Below are positions 35,968 to 44,181 of a stretch of DNA of 64,000 nt, piece after piece. The stretch is from Virgibacillus_P tibetensis (GTDB taxonomy: Bacteria; Bacillota; Bacilli; Bacillales; Amphibacillaceae). Under the pieces are notes generated by a model that saw only the letters and a program-made list of their open reading frames with translations, did not search any database and was not told where the DNA came from. The stretch's first letter is position 1. The number at the start of each line of letters is the position of its first letter. The stretch lies in contig NZ_JARZFX010000003.1 of NCBI RefSeq assembly GCF_036026595.1, positions 62,001 through 126,000 of the forward strand, given 5' to 3'. Both the position numbers and the translations under genes were made by a program.

Positions 35968-36708
35968 ATGAAAATTGATGTTATTGGAGATGTTCATGGA
36001 TGTTTCAAAGAACTTCTCGAGCTCCTTCATACGTTAGGCTATGAACAACAGGAGAATAGTTACATACATCCTGATGGACGGATACCTGTATTTCTCGGAG
36101 ATATCACCGATAGAGGGCCAGATTCCCTGCAGGTGGTGCAGCTTGTTTACGAAATGGTCGTTGTACATAATAAGGCACACTACGTCCCTGGTAATCACTG
36201 CAATAAGTTATACCGTTTCTTTTTAGGTAACAACGTTCAGCAGCGTTATGGCTTGGAAACAACCGTGGCTGAGTATAAGGCCTTATCAGATGCCCAACAG
36301 GATAGTATATGTAATCAATTCATTACATTGTACGAGCAGGCCCCACTCTATTTAAACTTACCTGAAGTAAATGCTGTTATAGCCCATGCAGGGATAAAGG
36401 AATCCTATATTGGCAGAACAGATAAGAAGGTAAAGACGTTTGTTTTGTATGGTGATATAACCGGGAAAGTACAAGCTGATGGGCGTCCCATACGTGGAGA
36501 CTGGGCAAAGGAATATACTGGAAACAAATGGGTTGTTTACGGACATACTCCTGTAAAAGAAGCCCGTTTTATTAACAAAACAGTTAATATTGATACTGGC
36601 TGTGTATTTGGTAATGCATTGTCCGCTTTTCGTTTACCCGAAGAACAGCTTGTTTCAGTCCCTTCCAGTCAACCGCTCGTTGAAGAGAAATTCAGTCACT
36701 TTGAGTAG
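35968..36708 (+). CDS. prpE: bis(5'-nucleosyl)-tetraphosphatase PrpE
   Basis: 246 residues from ATG 35968; AAGGTGG sits 9 bases before it, while an ATG at 35959 directly abuts the SD. PPP-type metallophosphoesterase motifs: IGDVHGC, GDITDRGPDS and PGNHCNK, with AHAGIKESY and VYGHTPVKEA further on. In B. subtilis PrpE (YjbP) hydrolyses Ap4A and has been linked to spore germination. Its 3' end overlaps that of the convergent yjbO by 13 bases. Place and size match B. subtilis yjbP. Confidence 0.93.
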   Translation: MKIDVIGDVHGCFKELLELLHTLGYEQQENSYIHPDGRIPVFLGDITDRGPDSLQVVQLVYEMVVVHNKAHYVPGNHCNKLYRFFLGNNVQQRYGLETTVAEYKALSDAQQDSICNQFITLYEQAPLYLNLPEVNAVIAHAGIKESYIGRTDKKVKTFVLYGDITGKVQADGRPIRGDWAKEYTGNKWVVYGHTPVKEARFINKTVNIDTGCVFGNALSAFRLPEEQLVSVPSSQPLVEEKFSHFE

Positions 36709-37580
36709 TCTAGAAGCGTGCGCATATCCGCTGGCAGTGCAGATTCAAATTGAATTACCTTCTTACTGATCGGATGTTCAAAACTAAGGAAGCAGCAATG
36801 TAATGCCTGACGCTCGATCAAGGCGGTCGATCCCCCGTACAGGTCATCGCCTGCCAACGGATGCCCCATATGTTGAAAGTGAACACGAATTTGGTGCGTT
36901 CTACCTGTTTCGAGTTCGATATCGACCAGCGAATGAGTATTTTCTTCTCTTAACACGCGATAATGAGTGACAGCAGTTTTGCCTGCCTCACTTACCGTTC
37001 GCTCAATTATGGAACCTTTTTTTCTGCCAATAGGAGCATTTATCGTCCCCTGCTTGTCAGTTAAATGCCCTTCCATAACAGCTTGATACTTTCGATTCAC
37101 ATTTCCTGATTTTTGAGATGCAGCTAGTATGGAATGGCTGTAGCTATGTTTTGCAATGAGTAATAAACCAGAAGTATTACGATCCAGCCTTGTAACGACG
37201 TGCACAGTATAGGGTAATTTATGCTGGTCGTAATGGCCCAGAATTCCATTGGCGACTGTTCCTGAGGGATGGGTAATCGAAGGAATTGTTGCCATATATG
37301 GAGCTTTATCAATAATCATAATCGCTTCATCTTCAAATAAAATAGCTAGTTCCATTTGTTCAGGCTTCATATGATTTCCACGGATTTCAGGTGGAAAGCA
37401 TAAGGTGAGCTTTTCACCACTTGTCAACGTATATCTGACTGTTTGGGGAACACCATCTACAAGTATCTCTCCCCCACCCAGCTTAACAGTTTTCACCAAT
37501 CTCCTTGAAAAACCATGAATCGCTTGAAGATATTCACGAATGATCATGCCACTATGCTCATTATCAATTACCCATTTCAT
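36696..37580 (-). CDS. yjbO: RluA/RluD-family RNA pseudouridine synthase YjbO
   Basis: 294 residues, SD AAGGTGAAG. An S4-like N-terminus (FSRRLVKTVKLGGGEILVDG) precedes the catalytic domain; the Asp nucleophile is in VTRLDRNTSGLLLIAK (about residue 133). C-terminal LETGRTHQIRVH and GHPLAGDDLYGG are classic RluA-family motifs. It isomerises uridines in RNA, target unknown. Lies 30 bases after nadK on the same strand; yjbM-nadK-yjbO forms one operon as in B. subtilis. Confidence 0.95.
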   Translation of the reverse strand: MKWVIDNEHSGMIIREYLQAIHGFSRRLVKTVKLGGGEILVDGVPQTVRYTLTSGEKLTLCFPPEIRGNHMKPEQMELAILFEDEAIMIIDKAPYMATIPSITHPSGTVANGILGHYDQHKLPYTVHVVTRLDRNTSGLLLIAKHSYSHSILAASQKSGNVNRKYQAVMEGHLTDKQGTINAPIGRKKGSIIERTVSEAGKTAVTHYRVLREENTHSLVDIELETGRTHQIRVHFQHMGHPLAGDDLYGGSTALIERQALHCCFLSFEHPISKKVIQFESALPADMRTLLDYSK

Positions 37581-37610
37581 TAAACTTCACCTTCAATAGT
37601 CTTCTTGTAT

Positions 37611-38411
37611 TTATTCTCCTTCAGAAACAAAGGAATCGCGGACTCTATTCCAGAATGGAAATTGCCTGAACCTGGCAAATCGGATTCGTTCATCCGCTAC
37701 TCTGCACTGAATCGATTTCACATTGGTGTAATTTGTTGTGAAATGATCAATTGCTATAAGAAAACTCCTTTCAACCATTGGTTTTAATAAACACGTATGA
37801 TGCTTTGGCAAGATCAGGGGGGAGCCGATGGTTCGGAATACACGGTTATTTATCGAAGCCATCTCCGTCAGCTGTATAGCATCCAGTGAAGGATGCAGAA
37901 TAGCTCCACCTAGTGCTTTGTTATAAGCTGTACTTCCAGAAGGAGTTGAAACGCATAAACCGTCTCCCCGAAACGTTTCAAAGTGCTCCCCTTTTATCTC
38001 TACATCAAATACAACAGAACCATCAGCCGTCTTAATAGTAGCTTCATTTAAAGCAAAGAAACAGTCTTCCTTACCACCTGATTTAGCACGTATGGTAACC
38101 TCCAACAAGGGGTATTCAACAATTTGAAATGGCGTTTTTGCGATCTCAATAATAAGTTTCTCTACTTCTTCCGGTACCCAATCAGCATAGAAGCCAAGAT
38201 GTCCTGTATGTACTCCAATAAAAGCAGTTGTGCTAAGACGATGAACATATCTGTGAAATGCTTCAAGAAATGTTCCATCTCCTCCAACCGAAATAACAAG
38301 GTCAGGATTTTCTTTATCATATACCAGGTCAAAGTCTGTTAAATACTGCTTCATCGTAGCTTTTATTTTATTAGAACGTTGATCGCCTTTAGATACAATT
38401 GCGAATTTCAC
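37611..38411 (-). CDS. nadK: NAD kinase
   Basis: 266 residues, the same as B. subtilis NadF (PpnKA, YjbN). GTG start with AAGGGGAT some 10 bases upstream. Motifs: VISVGGDGTFLEAF (active-site GGDG), TGHLGFYADWVP, ETFRGDGLCVSTPSGSTAYNKA (NE/D and diacylglycerol-kinase-like glycine-rich loop) and the C-terminal IRFARFRQFPFWNRV. It phosphorylates NAD to NADP, setting the NADPH pool used against oxidative stress. Cotranscribed with yjbM and yjbO. Confidence 0.96.
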   Translation of the reverse strand: MKFAIVSKGDQRSNKIKATMKQYLTDFDLVYDKENPDLVISVGGDGTFLEAFHRYVHRLSTTAFIGVHTGHLGFYADWVPEEVEKLIIEIAKTPFQIVEYPLLEVTIRAKSGGKEDCFFALNEATIKTADGSVVFDVEIKGEHFETFRGDGLCVSTPSGSTAYNKALGGAILHPSLDAIQLTEMASINNRVFRTIGSPLILPKHHTCLLKPMVERSFLIAIDHFTTNYTNVKSIQCRVADERIRFARFRQFPFWNRVRDSFVSEGE

Positions 38412-38467
38412 TGAAAAATCATCCCCTTAATTGCTGAATCTTTAGATTACTAATCTACTGTCCATGT

Positions 38468-39076
38468 TTATTTACTGCGGAATATTCGTTGAGCTTCCTG
38501 AACTTCGTTTTTAATTTTAGACATTTCTTCATCTAATTTGAAGGCAGCTTCTGCAGCGCGCTGTAATCTTTCTTTTATTTCAACTGGAATCCGTCCTTTA
38601 TATTTATAATTTAATGAATGCTCGTTTGTTGCCCAGAAATTCATTGCCAAAGTTCGAATTTGGATCTCAGCTACAATCTTCTTCATTCCTTCGATCGTTT
38701 CAACTGGATATTCAATAATAATATGATAGGAACGATAACCACTTTCTTTTTTTTCAGAAACATAATCTCTTTCTTCTATAATGGTTAAGTCGTTTCGTGA
38801 TCGCAGCATGGAAACCACCGTATAAATATCATCAACAAATTGACATACTACGCGTAATCCCGCAATATCCTGAAGTTCCTTTTCTATATACTTCAAAGGA
38901 ATCTGTCTGCTTTCTGCTTTTTCTAATATACTTGAAATTGGTTTCACCCTACCAGTTATAAACTCGATTGGTGAGTGTCTGGAATCATATTCAAATTGTG
39001 CACGCATTCCCTTAAGCTTTACTTTAAGTTCCTCAACCACCTGTGTATAAGGTGCTAACACCGCTCCCCAATTCAT
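38468..39076 (-). CDS. sasB: small alarmone synthetase YjbM (SasB/RelQ)
   Basis: 202 residues from ATG 39076 (GGTGGTG 6 bases upstream). Single (p)ppGpp synthetase domain with no hydrolase or regulatory part: SPIEFITGRVKPISSILEKA, LQDIAGLRVVCQFVDDI, ESGYRSYHIIIEYP and EIQIRTLAMNFWATNEHSLNYK. The family makes pppGpp/ppGpp as a tetramer. First gene of the minus-strand operon with nadK and yjbO, as in B. subtilis. Expression in relatives responds to cell-wall stress; no such signal is readable here. Confidence 0.94.
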   Translation of the reverse strand: MNWGAVLAPYTQVVEELKVKLKGMRAQFEYDSRHSPIEFITGRVKPISSILEKAESRQIPLKYIEKELQDIAGLRVVCQFVDDIYTVVSMLRSRNDLTIIEERDYVSEKKESGYRSYHIIIEYPVETIEGMKKIVAEIQIRTLAMNFWATNEHSLNYKYKGRIPVEIKERLQRAAEAAFKLDEEMSKIKNEVQEAQRIFRSK

Positions 39077-39322
39077 AACGAACACCACCTATATTCGGAT
39101 AACTATAACCCCTACTAGTTTACCTCAGTTTTCCAGTTAAGTAAAAGCTTCAACTGAGGACCTGGGAAATTATCGTAATTTTAGTCTGGGTTCAGGGAAC
39201 AATTTAAATAAAGGCATTGAATGTACTGGTCAAGTTAACTGACCATTATTTACTTCAATGGCTAATCTTTGCATATTTGCTACTAATTAGCCATAATCAA
39301 AAATAACCTAATTTTACTTTTT

Positions 39323-39484
39323 AGAGGTTGTTCAAAAAGTCCGGTAAAAAGGACACTTCGAATTTCTTCGTTGGCTTGCTTTTTTCGTTCCTCACGTATA
39401 AATAGCATACGTTCCAGTACTCAAAGCTGCGCCGCCTCGAACTTCTCGGTCCTTTTCATCCTCCTTTTTGAACACGTACTTATA
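39323..39484. repeat. MITE-like intergenic element with inverted ends
   Basis: About 160 bp bounded by GTTCAAAAAG (39330-39339) and its exact inverse CTTTTTGAAC (39464-39473). Inside, AAAAAGGAC and GGTCCTTTT form a second inverted pair. It has no coding capacity with an SD, and extends the open frame upstream of yjbK artificially. This looks like a non-autonomous mobile repeat or a structured intergenic repeat; other copies are not seen in this window. Confidence 0.55.
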
Positions 39485-39496
39485 TGGGGGTTTATT

Positions 39497-40063
39497 ATGG
39501 CACAGGAAATTGAAATTGAATATAAAAATTTATTAAAGGAAACAGAATTTCATAGCTTATTAGCTCACTTACCTTTTCCACAGCAGGGTAAAACACAGAT
39601 CAACTATTATTTCGAGACTGAGAATTTTTCACTTAAAAAATCAGGCTGCGCGCTGCGGATTAGAGAAAAAAACAATGCCTATCAGTTAACATTGAAAGAG
39701 CCCCATCAGCATGGTCTACTCGAGACCCATGACAATTTAACAAAAGAAGAAGCTTCACAGTGGATTCAAGGCAGCAAAATAGAAAAAGAACACACAGGCA
39801 GACAATTAAAAGATTTCGGTATAAATGTAGAAGATTTAATATACTTTGGGAGCTTAACAACGGTAAGACGGGAATTGAACTATAAGGATGTATTGCTCGT
39901 GCTCGATTACAGCACCTATAACGGGCAAGCAGATTTCGAACTGGAATTAGAAGCACCATCAGTCGAAACTGGGTTAAGTGAATTTGATTATCTTTTAAAG
40001 ACATATGCAATACCGAAACGAAAAACACCGAACAAAATAAAGCGATTTTTTAACACATTGTAG
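39497..40063 (+). CDS. yjbK: CYTH-domain protein YjbK
   Basis: 188 residues from ATG 39497 (GGGGG upstream). It opens with the CYTH signature EIEIEYKN (ExExK), continues with RIREKNNAYQLTLKEP, DYSTYNGQADFELELE, and ends KRKTPNKIKRFF, the usual Lys/Arg-rich end. CYTH proteins form a beta tunnel binding triphosphates with Mg2+ or Mn2+ (thiamine triphosphatase, adenylate cyclase IV, polyphosphatase). The reaction of YjbK is not established. Divergent from yjbM, followed by yjbI and yjbH. Confidence 0.92.
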   Translation: MAQEIEIEYKNLLKETEFHSLLAHLPFPQQGKTQINYYFETENFSLKKSGCALRIREKNNAYQLTLKEPHQHGLLETHDNLTKEEASQWIQGSKIEKEHTGRQLKDFGINVEDLIYFGSLTTVRRELNYKDVLLVLDYSTYNGQADFELELEAPSVETGLSEFDYLLKTYAIPKRKTPNKIKRFFNTL

Positions 40064-40204
40064 AACTAATATTCCTGCTTGCCCACAATCAGATAATTTG
40101 CTCACCTTTCGTTACGTTGCTACAATATAGACAAACTAAGAATTAGGTGAGCCTTTTATTGAGTTAAAGTAAAACACTCGCACATTATAATAAGGAGAAC
40201 TACT

Positions 40205-40585
40205 ATGAAACAACCTGGAACTATGTATGAAGCTATTGGAGGCTTTGATTCTATAGAACGACTTGTTACTGCATTTTATAAACGCGTTGGAGAACATCCT
40301 AAATTAATCCCTATATTTCCTGAAGATTTAACAGAAACAGCAAGAAAACAGAAGTTGTTTCTGACACAGTTTTTTGGAGGACCTAATTTATATTCTCAAG
40401 AAGTCGGGCATCCTATGTTAAGGAGAAGGCACTTACCGTTTGTTATCACTCCGGAGAGAAGAAATGCATGGTTAGCATGCATGGCAGAGGCGCTGGAAGA
40501 GGCTGGTATAGAGGAACCTTACCGTACAGCTATATATGACAAATTAAGCCTGACCGCAAACCACATGATGAACACACCAGAATGA
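40205..40585 (+). CDS. yjbI: truncated haemoglobin YjbI
   Basis: 126 residues. Group II truncated haemoglobin: YEAIGGFDSIERLVTAFYKRV, FFGGPNLYSQEVGHPMLRRRHLPF (quoted partly; the proximal His is in RRRHLPF), and AWLACMAEALEEAG with the family Trp. Binds haem and O2; in B. subtilis and Staphylococcus it is encoded with yjbH and implicated in disulphide stress. Stop overlaps the ORF of yjbH (ATGA). Confidence 0.93.
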   Translation: MKQPGTMYEAIGGFDSIERLVTAFYKRVGEHPKLIPIFPEDLTETARKQKLFLTQFFGGPNLYSQEVGHPMLRRRHLPFVITPERRNAWLACMAEALEEAGIEEPYRTAIYDKLSLTANHMMNTPE

Positions 40586-40602
40586 GAGAAAGGAGAATCG
40601 AT

Positions 40603-41493
40603 GTGAGTTTGAATCACACTGGACTTAATATCTCCATTCAAAATGATACATCGACTAGCTATAGTTTTTTTGATTTTGTTCAAAAGCCCATCGAAATTTA
40701 TGTTTTTATTGATCCCCTATGTCCCGAATGCTGGTCTTTAGAACCTTATTTAAAAAAGCTTTCAATCGATTTTGGACGCTTCTTTACTATTCGCCCGATC
40801 ATCAGTGGGCATTTAAATACATTAAATAAAGATCAATTCGATAAGCCTAGAAAGCTAAAGGATATTTGGGAAAAAACGGCAAAGCGGACTGGCATGAGCT
40901 GTGACGGTGATTTATGGATAGAAAATCCTATCTCTTTTCCATGGATTGCATCATTAGCAATAAAGGCAGCAGAACTTCAAGGCAAGAAAGCTGGTAGAGT
41001 TTTTCTGCGCAAAGTACAAGAAAACGTATTTCTTAATAAACAAAACATATCTGACGAAGATGTCTTAATAAAATGCGCGGAAGAGGCAAAATTGGATATA
41101 AGTGAATTTAGAAATGATCTTTATTCAACTTCAGCTAAAAAAGCACTCCAGTGTGATTTAAAATTAACTCAGGAAATGGAAGTTGACTATATTCCTACAA
41201 TTGTGTTCTTTAACCAGCTTGTTGAAGAACAAGGAATTAAAATCTCTGGATTATACCCATACGATATTTATGTACGCGTATTAAAAGAGATTTTGCAGAA
41301 AGACCCTATTCCGTCAGAAAAGCCACCATTGGAAGACTTTCTAGCTTTTTATGGAACAGTTGGCAACAAAGAGATTTCCGTTGTTTATGATTGGACACTT
41401 TCAAAGACGGAGAGAGAAATGAAAAAGTTACAGTTAAGACAAAAAGTAAAACGAATTCCAGTAAAGTATGGATCTTTCTGGCAGTATATTTAA
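40603..41493 (+). CDS. yjbH: ClpXP adaptor SpxH (YjbH)
   Basis: 296 residues from GTG 40603, preferred over ATG 40582 because GAAAGGAG lies 7 bases upstream. DsbA-like fold with the thioredoxin-type motif in DPLCPECWSLEPY (CPEC, about residue 38). SpxH binds Spx and presents it to ClpXP, keeping Spx low until disulphide stress. spx itself is encoded 5 kb away in this window. Length and context match B. subtilis YjbH. Confidence 0.93.
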   Translation: MSLNHTGLNISIQNDTSTSYSFFDFVQKPIEIYVFIDPLCPECWSLEPYLKKLSIDFGRFFTIRPIISGHLNTLNKDQFDKPRKLKDIWEKTAKRTGMSCDGDLWIENPISFPWIASLAIKAAELQGKKAGRVFLRKVQENVFLNKQNISDEDVLIKCAEEAKLDISEFRNDLYSTSAKKALQCDLKLTQEMEVDYIPTIVFFNQLVEEQGIKISGLYPYDIYVRVLKEILQKDPIPSEKPPLEDFLAFYGTVGNKEISVVYDWTLSKTEREMKKLQLRQKVKRIPVKYGSFWQYI

Positions 41494-41497
41494 TTTT

Positions 41498-41526
41498 TAG
41501 AGCCTTTTTTGAAAGGCTTTTTTTAT
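41498..41526 (+). terminator. terminator of yjbI-yjbH
   Basis: AGAGCCTTTTTTGAAAGGCTTTTTTT: stem GCCTTT/AAAGGC with a T7 tail, 5 bases after the stop. Confidence 0.85.
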
Positions 41527-41573
41527 TGTCTAGGAACTATAAAAGTTGAGGCCCGTGGATAACAAATTAATCT

Positions 41574-41612
41574 ATCTAGCCACGTCTAGCTCCAGCGCAT
41601 ACGGTGATAAAC
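41574..41612. repeat. fragment of a common Bacillales intergenic repeat
   Basis: CACGTCTAGCTCCAGCGCATACGG resembles (first 17 bases: CACGTCTAGCTCCAGCG) the start of a dispersed intergenic repeat often seen in Bacillaceae. Only this fragment is present in the window. Identification is from memory and not checked. Confidence 0.35.
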
Positions 41613-41705
41613 GGACGCCCTGTGATTCTTGTGAGGAATTGCCGACATGTGTATTACTACACTAGATCTATTATGTACTGTAACGAGGCACAGGGGCTAC
41701 TAAAT

Positions 41706-41826
41706 AAAATAAAAAGAATATACGGGGCAGCGTATATCCTTTTATTTCTTTGTTATATATAAACAAAGGGGGATGGGAGAAAGTTTCATGCTTCAAACAA
41801 AGGGGTTTGTTTGTTTTTTAACTTAC
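41706..41826 (-). ncRNA. roxS: sRNA RoxS/RsaE
   Basis: Minus-strand transcript of about 115-120 nt in the yjbH to yizD-like gap, the same site as B. subtilis roxS. Conserved blocks known from RoxS and staphylococcal RsaE are present in order: AACCCCTTTGTTTGAAG, TTTCTCCCATCCCC and CTTTGTTTA. It ends with the hairpin ATATACG-CTGCCCC-GTATATT then TTTTTATTTT. There are three C-rich segments (the third in the terminator loop), which in the family pair with SD regions of target mRNAs of central metabolism. Promoter and Rex-like site lie directly upstream. Confidence 0.9.
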
Positions 41827-41832
41827 AAGTAC

Positions 41833-41861
41833 ACTATACCAAGATTTTTTTTGTATATCAA
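41833..41861 (-). promoter_or_regulatory. SigA promoter of roxS
   Basis: Minus strand: TTGATA (41861-41856), 17-base spacer, TATAGT (41838-41833). Start expected near 41826, giving an RNA length that fits RoxS. Confidence 0.82.
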
Positions 41862-41866
41862 TAAGT

Positions 41867-41884
41867 TTGTTCATACATTCACAA
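41867..41884 (-). promoter_or_regulatory. Rex-like operator upstream of roxS
   Basis: TTGTGAATGTATGAACAA on the minus strand matches the Rex pattern TTGTGAA-N4-TTCACAA in the whole left half and 5 of 7 positions of the right half. It ends 5 bases upstream of the -35. Rex control of roxS is known in B. subtilis; binding here is inference. Confidence 0.6.
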
Positions 41885-41961
41885 AAGTGTCACTTCTAAT
41901 TTGATAGTCGGTAACATAATCTAAAATATAAGTTTAATAAATCGGTTAGGGGTGAATAGTT

Positions 41962-42138
41962 ATGCCACAACTTCTCCCTCTTCTTTTTTTACTCGTAACT
42001 TTATTTGCTTTCTTTTTAAATATTCTTGGTCTTATGGCAATTATCCCTCTGTATATTACGTTGCCGTTATTATTTTTATCTATTTATTTAACCATCTACT
42101 CCTTCACACACAAGCGTGTATATCGTGGTATGAGATGA
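41962..42138 (+). CDS. 58-residue membrane protein (yizD position)
   Basis: ATG 41962 with AGGGGTG 7 bases upstream; 58 codons ending in TGA before a strong terminator. Almost wholly hydrophobic with two helices (about 3-24 and 24-46) and a basic end (THKRVYRGMR). It holds the position of B. subtilis yizD between roxS and pepF and is of similar length; sequence equivalence is assumed from place only. Function unknown. Confidence 0.7.
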   Translation: MPQLLPLLFLLVTLFAFFLNILGLMAIIPLYITLPLLFLSIYLTIYSFTHKRVYRGMR

Positions 42139-42170
42139 GAAAAGCACCGCTAAAATCAGCGGTGCTTTTC
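42139..42170. terminator. bidirectional terminator
   Basis: GAAAAGCACCGCT-N6-AGCGGTGCTTTTC, a perfect stem with A and T tracts, between the small membrane gene and the convergent pepF. Confidence 0.92.
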
Positions 42171-42204
42171 TCTTTATTCCCATAGCAGCTAGCTATATAA
42201 GCTT

Positions 42205-44016
42205 TTATTTTAATAGTAACTTTTCCATTTCGTCCAATTTTTCTTCAAATACTGCTAATGCGTCCAAAATTGGCTGTTTCGATGTCATATCTACTCCAGC
42301 TTTCTTTAACACTTCAATTGGGTAATCACTGCTGCCTGCCTTCAAAAACTCAAGATAGCGATCAACTGCTCCATCTGTACCATCAAGAATTTCTTTTGCT
42401 AAAGCAGTGGCTGCTGAATAGCCAGTTGCATATTGATATACATAATAATTGTAATAGAAATGTGGGATTCTGGCCCATTCCAAGCCAATTTCCTCATCTG
42501 ACACGACAGCCTCACCATAATACTTCTTATTTAATTCGTAATAAATCTCGGTCAGCTTATCAGCTGTGAGTGCCTCACCTTCTTGCATTCTAACGTGAAT
42601 GTCATGTTCGAACTCAGCAAACATTGTTTGACGGAAAACCGTTCCTCGGAATCCTTCCAGAAAGTGATTCAGTAAATATAACTTCTTCTTTTCATCGTCC
42701 ATTTGCTTTAACATATAATCATTTAATAATGCTTCATTACATGTCGATGCTACCTCTGCTACAAATATGGAGTAATTACCATAACGGAAAGGTTGGGACT
42801 TTCTTGTGTAGTAGCTGTGTACAGAATGACCAAGTTCGTGTGTTAACGTAAACATGTCATTTACATTATCCTGCCAGTTCAGCAATATATACGGATTTGT
42901 TCCATATGAACCTGATGAATACGCACCACTTCGCTTCCCCTTATTCTCTTCGACATCGATCCAGCGGTTTTCGTATCCTTCTTTAACTATATCCACATAC
43001 GCACTACCAAGCGGAGAAAGGCTCTTTAAGACATGCTGCTGGGCTTCCTCATATGGAATTTTCATATCCACATCCTTTACCAGCGGCGTGAATAAATCAT
43101 ACATATGCAATTCGTCTAACTCCAATACCTTCTTACGCAATTCTGTATAGCGGTGCAATAGTGGCAGCTTTTCATTTACTGCTTCTACTAGATTATCATA
43201 TACCTGTTCAGGAATATGATTATTATCCAGTGCTGCCTGCCTTGCTGATTCATAATTACGAACCTTAGCAAAGAAGTTATCCTTTTTAACATTTCCGCTC
43301 AATGTAGAGGAGAAAGTGTTTTTAAACTTTCCGTATGTTTTATACATTGCTTTAAATGCAGCTTCCCGAACACTGCGGTCTTTCGATTCCAGAAAACCAA
43401 TATATCTGCCATGTGTTAGGTCTACTTCTTCCCCATTTTCATTTTTAATAGAAGGAAATGTTAAATCTGCATTGTTAAGCATTCCAAATGTTTGTGAAGG
43501 CGTTGAAAGTGGATCCGAAGCTTCCGCCAGCAATACTTCTTCACGTTGGCTCAACACATGTGGCCGTTGACGGGTAATTTCATCCAACGTCTTTTTATAT
43601 TTTTTCAATTCATCATTTTTGTCAATAAACCCTTTTAATTTCTCTTCGTCAATCGCAAGAATTTCCGGAACAATAAAACTCATTGAACTTGATGCCAGTG
43701 TCAGTACATTTTCCGCTTGCGTATTTAGTCCCTGATACCATGAATTCGTCGTATCCTGATCATATCGCATATGCGCATATGTAAATAACTTGCCTAATCT
43801 TTCAGAAAGCTGATCTTGTAGTTTAATTAATTCTACTAACGTTTCAGCAGAATCAGATAACTTATCCTTATACTTCTCCACTTGAGGTATATCCTTTTTT
43901 AATTTATTCAACTCTTGCTCCCATAGTTCATCTGTTTCAAAGATATCCTCCAGTTTCCAAGTTAAATTTACAGGTAAATCAGTACGTTTTGGTAATTCTT
44001 TCGTTGCTTTTGCCAA
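42205..44016 (-). CDS. pepF: oligoendopeptidase F
   Basis: 603 residues, full length for PepF. M3B metallopeptidase with zinc motif HELGHSVHSYY (about residue 390) and the third ligand Glu in SIFVAEVASTCNEALL. The N-terminal helical domain starts LPKRTDLPVNLTWKLEDIF. It cleaves peptides of about 7-17 residues in the cytosol; overexpression in B. subtilis (YjbG) affects sporulation signalling peptides. Same neighbour (coiA) as in B. subtilis. Confidence 0.96.
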   Translation of the reverse strand: MAKATKELPKRTDLPVNLTWKLEDIFETDELWEQELNKLKKDIPQVEKYKDKLSDSAETLVELIKLQDQLSERLGKLFTYAHMRYDQDTTNSWYQGLNTQAENVLTLASSSMSFIVPEILAIDEEKLKGFIDKNDELKKYKKTLDEITRQRPHVLSQREEVLLAEASDPLSTPSQTFGMLNNADLTFPSIKNENGEEVDLTHGRYIGFLESKDRSVREAAFKAMYKTYGKFKNTFSSTLSGNVKKDNFFAKVRNYESARQAALDNNHIPEQVYDNLVEAVNEKLPLLHRYTELRKKVLELDELHMYDLFTPLVKDVDMKIPYEEAQQHVLKSLSPLGSAYVDIVKEGYENRWIDVEENKGKRSGAYSSGSYGTNPYILLNWQDNVNDMFTLTHELGHSVHSYYTRKSQPFRYGNYSIFVAEVASTCNEALLNDYMLKQMDDEKKKLYLLNHFLEGFRGTVFRQTMFAEFEHDIHVRMQEGEALTADKLTEIYYELNKKYYGEAVVSDEEIGLEWARIPHFYYNYYVYQYATGYSAATALAKEILDGTDGAVDRYLEFLKAGSSDYPIEVLKKAGVDMTSKQPILDALAVFEEKLDEMEKLLLK

Positions 44017-44181
44017 ATCATGTTCCTCCTTTGAACCTTTATACTTACTAATTCTAGATTTTCTTGCAAAATCCTTTAAATAACTGTTTTTATAAGAAAA
44101 CTCGCCGGTTCAGATAAGATTCATTTGTCCGGTCGCTTCTGCCTATGTTATTAGTATATCGAATTAGTACTGAATCATGCT

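Noticed and set aside
41788..41901. 38-codon plus-strand ORF (MLQTKGFVCF...)
   Set aside because: It lies antisense to the roxS gene and its promoter, which explains the sequence conservation better.
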